The position numbers and the translations under genes were made by a program. This document shows, in pieces, positions 1-5,346 of a DNA stretch of 6,146 nucleotides; position 1 is the stretch's first letter, and each line of letters begins with the position of its first letter. Under the pieces are notes generated by a model, which saw nothing but the letters and a program-made list of their open reading frames with translations, had not been told where the DNA came from and searched no databases. The stretch spans positions 1-6,146 of the forward strand of contig JAVKDP010000050.1 in the NCBI GenBank assembly GCA_040222185.1. Direction: 5' to 3'. The stretch is from JAVKDP01 sp040222185 (GTDB lineage: Bacteria > Bacteroidota > Rhodothermia > Balneolales > Balneolaceae).

Positions 1-927
1 GACGTCACCTTTTCCATTATTTCTGGGCCGGGTGGGGACGAAGGAATTTTACCCTTAACAGTTAGAACAAATAGTGACGGAAAGGTAACTTCTAATTTAT
101 TTAGTGGTTTTAGTGCAGGGGTAGTTCAAATTCAGGCAGAAATTGTTCGTGAAGATATAGGACTTACTATTCTTTCAAAACCAGTTGCAATTACTATACA
201 TGGTGGGTTTCCGGATATTAATCACTTCAGTATAGCACCTGCTAAATATAACTTTGAAGGATATAGCATAAATGGCAATACTAATGAATTAACCGTTATT
301 CTGGGTGACAAATTCAGTAACCCTGTTAAGCCTGAAACAGCTGTTTACTTTAAAACTACTGGTGGTATAATTCAGGGTTCGGGTGAAGGGAATACTAATG
401 ACAACGGCTTTGTTACTGTAAACCTGATTTCAGGAGATCCAAGACCAAACGATACTGAAACAATTGAAGGAGTCTCATTTGGTGGCCGACCCGGCCTGGC
501 AACGTTAACTGCCCAGACAATTGACGAGAATAATCAGGTCATTGAAAAATCTGTTAATGTTGTTTTCTCAACTTCCGGAGCCTTGATCTCAGCAAACCCT
601 ACTACTTTTGATTTACCAGCCGGTGGTGGTGCAACATTCAATTACACTGTTACAGATCGTAATGGAAACCCAATGGCTGCTGGCACTTCTATCACGGTTG
701 ATGCAGGAACTGGAATGGAAGTAACAGGAGATGTGGAACTGAATTTAGGTAGTGCTTTATTCCCTGGCCCGGGAGCAACAGAGTTTAGTTTTTCGATTCG
801 CGATACGGATACAGAATCCAGTGAAGCAGCTGATCTTTCTATTAGCATTACTGTTAGAACTCCATCTGGTGAAGAGACTTCTAGCTCGCCTATTAATGGT
901 ACCAGAAGAAAGTCGATAAAGAAATAA
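1..927 (+). CDS. C-terminal part of an Ig-like (Big-1/invasin-type) repeat surface protein
   Basis: The reading frame is open from the first base, so the gene begins upstream of the window and 308 residues of its C-terminus are visible. The fragment is rich in Gly, Thr, Asn and Val and reads as tandem beta-sandwich modules. Residues 1-66 are the end of one module. Residues about 70-190 form a full one, with a GDKFSNPV turn, a TNDNGFVTVNL strand pair and a GLATLTAQT final strand, the pattern of bacterial Big-1/invasin domains. Residues about 195-300 form a more divergent module containing TVTDRNGNPMAAGT. The tail is short and basic (RRKSIKK), with no membrane anchor and no obvious type IX secretion C-terminal domain. 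Such proteins are usually secreted or surface-exposed and work in adhesion or as structural spacers. The partner and function here are unknown. A TTG at 583 is only an internal codon. The family call is good at the fold level and weaker for the exact Ig subfamily. Confidence 0.7.
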   Translation, partial: DVTFSIISGPGGDEGILPLTVRTNSDGKVTSNLFSGFSAGVVQIQAEIVREDIGLTILSKPVAITIHGGFPDINHFSIAPAKYNFEGYSINGNTNELTVILGDKFSNPVKPETAVYFKTTGGIIQGSGEGNTNDNGFVTVNLISGDPRPNDTETIEGVSFGGRPGLATLTAQTIDENNQVIEKSVNVVFSTSGALISANPTTFDLPAGGGATFNYTVTDRNGNPMAAGTSITVDAGTGMEVTGDVELNLGSALFPGPGATEFSFSIRDTDTESSEAADLSISITVRTPSGEETSSSPINGTRRKSIKK

Positions 928-955
928 GACTATTTTTATTTACCCTTTCACATTT

Positions 956-984
956 AAAACATCTAACTTTGTTGGATGTTTTTT
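956..984 (+). terminator. Rho-independent terminator after the Ig-like repeat gene
   Basis: A stem pairs 956-967 (AAAACATCTAAC) with 971-982 (GTTGGATGTTTT). It has one T-G wobble and a TTT loop, and a run of six T at 979-984 forms its 3' side. It starts 28 bases after the TAA of the repeat-protein gene and ends 16 bases before the MATE start codon, so it should separate the two transcription units. Confidence 0.8.
964..971 (+). promoter_or_regulatory. Possible Bacteroidota-type -7 box (TAACTTTG) for the MATE-SUI1 unit
   Basis: TAACTTTG matches the TAnnTTTG -7 consensus known from Bacteroidota promoters and sits 29 bases before the MATE ATG, a reasonable leader length. No TTG-type -33 element is visible at the expected distance upstream, and the box lies within the terminator stem-loop. 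The match could be chance in AT-rich DNA. Confidence 0.3.
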
Positions 985-1000
985 AGAGGGTTAAATTTTT

Positions 1001-2404
1001 ATGAGTAACCAGCAACAGTCCAATTCACTTTGGGTTGATATTAAAGCTTCGATTGCTGGTAACGATCGTGATTTTACAGAAGGTAAAATTAGTCGTGCTA
1101 TTCTCCTTCTTTCCATACCTATGGTTTTGGAAATGATGATGGAATCCATTTTTGCAGTAGTCGATATCTTCTTTGTCTCAAAGTTAGGAGCGGACGCCGT
1201 TGCTACGGTAGGTATTACAGAGTCTTTAATTACTCTTATCTATGCTATCGCTATCGGGTTTTCAATGGCTACTACAGCAGTTATTTCAAGACGAATAGGA
1301 GAAAAAGATCCGGAAGGCGCCTCAAGTTCATCCGTTCAAGCAATACTCATTGGAATAATCGTTTCAATTCCTATCTCTTTGATAGGGATATTTTTTGCTC
1401 CAGAGCTTTTAAGCCTAATGGGTGCGGAAAGTAACATCATAGAAAACCTTTCTTCTTATACAGCCATAATGATTGGTGGTAATGTTGTCATTATGCTCCT
1501 TTTTATTATGAATGCCATTTTCAGAGGTGCTGGTGATGCTGCCATATCTATGAGAGTTCTATGGATTGCAAACGCAATAAATATAGTTCTAGATCCACTT
1601 CTCATTTTCGGGATCTGGATATTTCCAGAGCTAGGAGTTAAAGGAGCTGCGGTTGCTACAACCATTGGCAGGGGAATTGGTGTTCTGTATCAGTTCTACT
1701 GTTTAAGTGGCGATGGAACCCGCATTAAGATCCTGAGGAAACACATTAAAGTTGAATGGGATATCATGAAAAAAATGATCCGTATCTCTCTTGGCGGAAT
1801 TTTTCAGTGGTTTATTGCAACCTCTAGCTGGATTGGCCTTGTAAAGATCTTGGCTAGTTTTGGAAGCGTAACTGTAGCAGGATATACCATAGCCATTAGA
1901 ATTCTTGTTTTCTCAATCCTTCCTTCCTGGGGCATGAGTAATGCTGCGGCTACACTTGTTGGTCAAAATCTTGGTGCTAATAAGCCAGATCGAGCCGAAA
2001 AATCAGTTTGGATGGCTGCTATTGTAAATATGGTCTTCCTTGGCTTTGTTGGTGTCATCTTTTATTCATTCTCTGAATATCTCGTTAAGATTTTTACAGA
2101 TGATGTTCAGATAATAGAAATCGGAGCTAAGTGTTTACGGATTATAAGCTATGGTTATTTAGCATATGCAGTTGGAATGGTTGTAACGCAATCTTTTAAT
2201 GGTGCAGGAGATACTATGACTCCTACTTATATAAATGTGTTATGCTTTTGGATGGTGGAAATCCCACTAGCTTACTTCCTCGCAATAGAGTTTGGATGGA
2301 AACAAGATGGAGTTTTTTACTCCATCGTTGTCGCAGAAACCCTTCTGGGAATAATCGGGTTTATTCTATTTAAGCGTGGAAAATGGAAACAAACTAAAGT
2401 CTAG
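1001..2404 (+). CDS. MATE-family multidrug/cation antiporter
   Basis: Inner-membrane efflux transporter of the MATE family (NorM/DinF-like). Members export cationic drugs or metabolites in exchange for Na+ or H+; the substrate here cannot be told from sequence. The 467 residues are a normal full length. A soluble N-terminal segment of about 30 residues precedes roughly twelve hydrophobic helices. The two homologous halves show in the repeated RGAGDA (175-180) and NGAGDT (400-405) motifs. Other family signatures are VDIFFVSKLG (54-63), ISRRIGEKDPEGA (95-107), NIVLDPLLIFG (194-204) and GQNLGANKPDRAE (321-333). The ATG is preceded by AGAGGG at 985-990, ten bases upstream, a weak ribosome-binding site. 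It is the first gene of a unit with the SUI1-like gene, which starts 4 bases after its TAG. No frameshift or missing segment is seen. Confidence 0.95.
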   Translation: MSNQQQSNSLWVDIKASIAGNDRDFTEGKISRAILLLSIPMVLEMMMESIFAVVDIFFVSKLGADAVATVGITESLITLIYAIAIGFSMATTAVISRRIGEKDPEGASSSSVQAILIGIIVSIPISLIGIFFAPELLSLMGAESNIIENLSSYTAIMIGGNVVIMLLFIMNAIFRGAGDAAISMRVLWIANAINIVLDPLLIFGIWIFPELGVKGAAVATTIGRGIGVLYQFYCLSGDGTRIKILRKHIKVEWDIMKKMIRISLGGIFQWFIATSSWIGLVKILASFGSVTVAGYTIAIRILVFSILPSWGMSNAAATLVGQNLGANKPDRAEKSVWMAAIVNMVFLGFVGVIFYSFSEYLVKIFTDDVQIIEIGAKCLRIISYGYLAYAVGMVVTQSFNGAGDTMTPTYINVLCFWMVEIPLAYFLAIEFGWKQDGVFYSIVVAETLLGIIGFILFKRGKWKQTKV

Positions 2405-2408
2405 ATAA

Positions 2409-2633
2409 ATGAAAGTAACGGTACAACTAGAATCTTCAGGACGACGTGGTAAACAAGTATCTGTGATACGCGGGATTACACATAATCCCCAAGTAATAGA
2501 AGCATTAACAAAAAGGCTAAAACAAGCCCTTGGAACTGGTGGAACTATCAAAGGCAAGCTAATAGAGATACAAGGAAATCATGTTCCAAAAATAAAAGCC
2601 TTCCTGGAAAAAGAAGGCTTTGAAATAAAATAA
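2409..2633 (+). CDS. Minimal SUI1/eIF1-like translation factor (YciH family)
   Basis: Small SUI1-domain protein of the family holding eukaryotic eIF1 and E. coli YciH, proteins that bind the small ribosomal subunit and affect start-site fidelity. Family hallmarks are the basic loop GRRGKQVSVIRGI (residues 11-23), the glycine turn GTGGTIK (42-48) and the IEIQGNH strand (52-58) before a final helix. YciH is about 108 residues; this one has 74 and keeps only the folded core, without the usual flexible N-terminal tail. The shortness appears real: an in-frame TAA lies directly before the ATG (2406-2408). The gene starts 4 bases after the MATE stop with no Shine-Dalgarno, so it probably depends on translation of the MATE gene. 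Its last codons also contain an inverted repeat (2595-2621) that can act as a terminator for the opposite strand. The family call is secure; a role in start selection or in stress is inferred from relatives. Confidence 0.9.
   Translation: MKVTVQLESSGRRGKQVSVIRGITHNPQVIEALTKRLKQALGTGGTIKGKLIEIQGNHVPKIKAFLEKEGFEIK
2585..2621 (-). terminator. Intrinsic terminator for the DUF4920-metallopeptidase unit, inside the SUI1 gene
   Basis: A perfect 9-bp inverted repeat pairs AAAGCCTTC (2595-2603) with GAAGGCTTT (2613-2621) across a 9-base loop. Read on the minus strand, the hairpin is followed by TTTTATTTTTGG (complement of 2586-2597), a proper T tract. On the plus strand only three T follow, so it should act mainly on transcripts coming from the metallopeptidase gene, whose stop lies 24 bases before the hairpin. 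Confidence 0.65.
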
Positions 2634-2635
2634 GC

Positions 2636-2660
2636 CGAGTCTCCCTTAAAGTGAGACTTT
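2636..2660 (+). terminator. Weak hairpin between convergent genes, possible terminator of the MATE-SUI1 unit
   Basis: AGTCTC (2638-2643) pairs with GAGACT (2653-2658) just after the SUI1 stop codon, and a few inner pairs are possible. Only TTT follows before an A on the plus strand, so termination would be inefficient. The hairpin overlaps the final codons and stop of the opposite-strand metallopeptidase gene. Confidence 0.35.
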
Positions 2661-3137
2661 ACTCTCCTGCTTTGGGTCAAGATCATAAAGAGATGACGCA
2701 GTAGCCTGGATGGTTTTGTACCATTCATTTCCAAACTTATCGTTGATGGAGTAGAAATCAGCGAAATCAGGTTTTCTTAGATTCATTTTCCATTCTTGTG
2801 TTTTAGATTTAAAAGTAGGATCAAGATGTAATAACTCGTGATATAACATCATTTCTTTGGTTTTTGAATCTAACATATCCCAAAGTTCACCAGATACTTC
2901 AATCAAATAATCATTGCCGGAGTAATATTTAACTTCCCTTGTTGCTTTCATACACTTCGCAGCTTTCTGCTTAGAGATATGCGGATACACAAGAAAATAG
3001 CCAATTTCTGCCGGCCCAAACTCCAACTTATATGTTTCTATTACTTTTTTGGCAATCGCTTCAATCTCGGGCGATTCCATTAGCTGTTTATCTGTCGAAG
3101 TAGTCTCTTCAGGGAGTAAAATATCGTTTTCTTGCAT
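2646..3137 (-). CDS. Putative zinc metallopeptidase (HELLH), phage-metallopeptidase-like
   Basis: The 163-residue protein has no signal peptide and no membrane segment, so it is probably cytoplasmic. The central motif is HELLHLDP at residues 100-107, a zincin HExxH with a following Asp; H100 and H104 would bind zinc and E101 would be the catalytic base. Upstream, EFGPAEIGYFLVYPHISK (39-56) and YLIEVSGELWDML (77-89), and downstream DFADFYSINDKFGNEW (124-139), resemble, from memory, the family called putative phage metallopeptidase (PF18894). I cannot run the search. The third zinc ligand is not certain; an acidic residue in the DFADFY stretch or the Asp after the second His are candidates. It starts 20 bases after the DUF4920 gene on the same strand, so the two are probably co-transcribed. 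No other phage-like gene is nearby. Its substrate, and whether it is an active protease, are unknown. Confidence 0.75.
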   Translation of the reverse strand: MQENDILLPEETTSTDKQLMESPEIEAIAKKVIETYKLEFGPAEIGYFLVYPHISKQKAAKCMKATREVKYYSGNDYLIEVSGELWDMLDSKTKEMMLYHELLHLDPTFKSKTQEWKMNLRKPDFADFYSINDKFGNEWYKTIQATASSLYDLDPKQESKVSL

Positions 3138-3157
3138 GTATTAAATAGAGAGAAATT

Positions 3158-3649
3158 TTAGTTTTTTGGGACAATGATGCTTGTTGCTACAATAGAGTAT
3201 TCTTTCTGTTCGCCTTCAATATGATCAGAATCCTTACCCATATCTTCTGCATAATGCTTTGCCTTTTCTTCACTAAGAGTTTCTATCGAAAGATCTCCAA
3301 CAAGAATCACTTCTTTGCCTTTAGAATCTGTCGGGATAAAAAACCCGTAATCTTTAAATGAAACTCTGGCGGTGTAATCACCATCCTGGGCAATAAAAAA
3401 GCACCCTTTCTTATTACAAACTTCTGATACAGTTGTTATAAGTGTAACCTTGTCTTCAATTTTATCACCTTCCAATACTGTTGAAAGCTTAGATGGAACT
3501 AAGGACTCATACTCCAGTTCTGCTCCAAAAATTTCAAATTTTTCTGTTTCCTGAACAGGCTCGGATAAACGTATTATTTCATTCGTATCTTGAGCAAAAG
3601 CCGTTGTATAGCTTATTACAAGTGCGAGCAAAAGTATTAATTTCTTCAT
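3158..3649 (-). CDS. DUF4920-family periplasmic protein with signal peptide
   Basis: A 163-residue exported protein. MKKLILLLALVISYTTAFA followed by QD is a classical Sec signal peptide with likely cleavage after AFA at residue 19; the start is fixed by this. The mature part is a small beta-barrel-like (OB-type) domain matching DUF4920 by its signatures: FGAELE (41-46), VSEVCNKKGCFF (74-85), VSFKDYGFFIP (96-106) and KHYAEDMGK (131-139). The two cysteines (C78 and C83, CxxxxC) and the acidic/His stretch 131-143 could form a disulfide or hold a metal, but this is inference; the family has no assigned function that I know of. It is the first gene of a minus-strand unit with the metallopeptidase-like gene 20 bases downstream, and it faces the divergent spacer 3650-3755. 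No strong ribosome-binding site is visible, as is common in Bacteroidota-like genomes. Confidence 0.85.
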   Translation of the reverse strand: MKKLILLLALVISYTTAFAQDTNEIIRLSEPVQETEKFEIFGAELEYESLVPSKLSTVLEGDKIEDKVTLITTVSEVCNKKGCFFIAQDGDYTARVSFKDYGFFIPTDSKGKEVILVGDLSIETLSEEKAKHYAEDMGKDSDHIEGEQKEYSIVATSIIVPKN

Positions 3650-3755
3650 GACATTTTATTTTTTCGATTAAAAAAACAAGGTATAAACTTATCAGGCTTT
3701 TGTCATCCTAAATATTAATTATTTCATCTTTTTGTACTCATAAATTGGTTTTAAA
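3650..3755. promoter_or_regulatory. Divergent AT-rich intergenic region, presumed to hold two promoters
   Basis: This 106-base spacer separates two head-to-head units, so both promoters should lie here. It is very AT-rich. Near matches to the TAnnTTTG -7 box exist (TAAATTGG at 3741-3748 on plus; TACCTTG, complement of 3677-3683, on minus), but neither has a TTG-type element at the right spacing. No clear operator palindrome is seen. Confidence 0.4.
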
Positions 3756-4175
3756 ATGCTTAAGTCCCTACCCTTAAGGATGAAAAGTTTTATGTCAGTA
3801 TTTGGAGCCTTTCTCTTTAGCATTTTTTTAGAGGGCTTTATCAGAATTATCATCTTCTTTTATCATCAAACCGAATTAAACTTCTTCGGGATTAGTAAAC
3901 TTCCAGATTTTTCATGGATTTATGTTATCTACATAAGCGTAGGCATCATCAGCTGGTTATCAGGAATGCTTGCTGTTTCTTTCGCAGGATTTTCACCAAA
4001 AAAGCATCTTTTGGCTTTGGCATCACTCTTTTTCATCTGGAGGCTTAACGAAATTATCCAAACGTTTAATAGTGAACCTCAATGGTATATTTTTACAATT
4101 CCTTTTGTTTCTTTTTTGGGGTTATTTCTAGCTTATAAAACACAAAATATTAAAGATGAAAAAACTACTTCTTAG
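3756..4175 (+). CDS. Four-helix membrane protein of unknown function
   Basis: I do not recognise this 139-residue protein. It is strongly hydrophobic, with a short basic N-terminus (MLKSLPLRMK) and four likely membrane helices at about residues 12-36, 54-78, 84-101 and 109-127, ending in a charged tail (KTQNIKDEKTTS). No cysteines, histidine cluster or catalytic motif stands out; aromatic residues are abundant. The start is uncertain: ATG at 3756 has no Shine-Dalgarno, while ATG at 3792 (residue 13) has AAGGA at 3776-3780, eleven bases upstream, and would still keep the first helix. Its 3' end overlaps the start of the propeller lipoprotein gene by 20 bases in another frame, which suggests co-transcription and translational coupling. 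A helper or anchor role for the lipoprotein is possible but only inferred from position. Confidence 0.7.
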   Translation: MLKSLPLRMKSFMSVFGAFLFSIFLEGFIRIIIFFYHQTELNFFGISKLPDFSWIYVIYISVGIISWLSGMLAVSFAGFSPKKHLLALASLFFIWRLNEIIQTFNSEPQWYIFTIPFVSFLGLFLAYKTQNIKDEKTTS

Positions 4176-5346
4176 TGTTATCACGGCTTTATTTATCCTG
4201 AATTGCTCCGCAGATTCAGAAGTTAGTGAATTGATAAACCCATCGGGTGAAAATAGTTCTCTTTCAAGATTATACACCGACAATGAAGGAGTTGTTTATT
4301 TAAACTGGGTAGAAGAAGCTAATGATTTAGCTACATTATATTATTCCAAGTATATAGATAATACCTGGACAAAACCGGTTACCATTTCAAGTTCAGATAA
4401 CTGGTTTGTGAATTGGGCTGATTTCCCATCTGTTATTGGTTATGACGGTAACCTAATAGCTGCTCACTGGTTAAAAAAAATACCCGGAAACAGATATTCA
4501 TATAATGTAGAAGTTGCAGGATTTAAAGATAATTTTATTTCAGAACCTATTGTACCACATACTGATAGCACTGCTACCGAACATGGGTTTGTAAGTATGG
4601 TAGCACTTAACGATACCAGCTACTATTCTATTTGGCTAGACGGTCGAAACACCTCTGGAGGTCATGGTGAACACGGCGATTTAAGCTCGGCTATGACATT
4701 AAGGGGTGCTCTCATATCAATTTCAGGGGAGCTATTACAAGAGTCAGAAATAGATATATCAGTGTGTGACTGTTGTAATACTTCTCTAGCAAAAACAAGT
4801 ACCGGACTAATAGCCGCATATAGAGACCGGACTTCTGATGAGATTCGGGATATTTATACCTCAAAGTTTGAAAATGAAGTTTGGGAAACACCAAAAGCAG
4901 TTTTTAATGATAATTGGGAAATTGCTGCATGCCCTGTTAATGGACCTTCTATTGATGTAAATGGGCAAAGTGCCGGGGTAGCATGGTTTACCATGCTAAA
5001 TGACAAAGGAGCGGTTAAAGTAGCATTTTCTGATGATGAAGGAGATACTTTCTCCTCTCCTGTTATCATAGATTCAGATAATCCTTTAGGCAGGGTTGAT
5101 CTAATATCAAATAATGATGGCTCGGTTTGGGTTAGTTGGATTACCAGGTTCGGGGATTCAGCAAATCTAGAGCTAAGAAAAATCTCAAAGAAAGGAGAAA
5201 CTTTAAACTCTCATACTATTTCAAGCATAAACCCATCAAGGGGAAGTGGATTCCCCCAGATTACAAGGCATAAAAAGGGTGTAATGATAAGCTGGACTGA
5301 ATTAACAGAAGACTCTAAAAGAATCAGAACATCTATTCTTCAATGA
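4156..5346 (+). CDS. BNR/sialidase-like beta-propeller lipoprotein with CDCC motif
   Basis: A 396-residue exported lipoprotein. MKKLLLSVITALFILNC is a signal peptide ending in a lipobox-like ILNC with C17 as the lipidated residue; Asn at -1 is unusual. The signal fixes the start although it lies inside the preceding gene. The mature part has repeated four-strand blades (YLNWVEE, YYSIWLDGR, GVAWFTM, VWVSWIT, VMISWTE), as in sialidase/BNR propellers, and one canonical Asp box, SDDEGDTF (292-299). The arginine triad and FRIP motif of true sialidases are not evident, so it is probably a binding or structural propeller, not a sialidase. Distinctive are VCDCCNTS (203-210), YRDRTSDEIRDIY (222-234) and AACPVNGPSI (257-266). 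I recall this combination from proteins annotated only as exo-alpha-sialidase. The four cysteines C204, C206, C207 and C259 could make disulfides or bind a metal (inference). It overlaps the membrane protein gene by 20 bases and the alkaline phosphatase tail by 14. Confidence 0.8.
   Translation: MKKLLLSVITALFILNCSADSEVSELINPSGENSSLSRLYTDNEGVVYLNWVEEANDLATLYYSKYIDNTWTKPVTISSSDNWFVNWADFPSVIGYDGNLIAAHWLKKIPGNRYSYNVEVAGFKDNFISEPIVPHTDSTATEHGFVSMVALNDTSYYSIWLDGRNTSGGHGEHGDLSSAMTLRGALISISGELLQESEIDISVCDCCNTSLAKTSTGLIAAYRDRTSDEIRDIYTSKFENEVWETPKAVFNDNWEIAACPVNGPSIDVNGQSAGVAWFTMLNDKGAVKVAFSDDEGDTFSSPVIIDSDNPLGRVDLISNNDGSVWVSWITRFGDSANLELRKISKKGETLNSHTISSINPSRGSGFPQITRHKKGVMISWTELTEDSKRIRTSILQ

Noticed and set aside
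642..848. Minus-strand open frame of 68 codons
   Set aside because: It lies opposite the Ig-like gene, has no recognisable protein features and no start signal; a shadow frame.
583..927. Separate small gene starting at the TTG at 583
   Set aside because: The frame is open from base 1 with the same Ig-like composition, and no ribosome-binding site precedes the TTG; it is an internal Leu codon.
1456..1665. Minus-strand open frame of 69 codons inside the MATE gene
   Set aside because: It is fully covered by strong MATE coding sequence with family motifs on the other strand.
2306..2326. Perfect 8-bp hairpin (GATGGAGT / ACTCCATC) inside the MATE gene
   Set aside because: No T tract follows and it is well within coding sequence; one such stem is expected by chance in a gene this long.
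2366..2557. Minus-strand open frame spanning the MATE-SUI1 junction
   Set aside because: Both plus-strand genes are clear family members here; the opposite frame has no support.
4712..5069. Two overlapping minus-strand open frames inside the propeller gene
   Set aside because: They lie opposite conserved propeller motifs (CDCC, Asp box) and have no family resemblance.
5311..5325. GATTCT/AGAGTC hairpin downstream of the phosphatase on the minus strand
   Set aside because: The six-pair stem has a wobble and is followed by TTCTGTTAAT, too weak for an intrinsic terminator.
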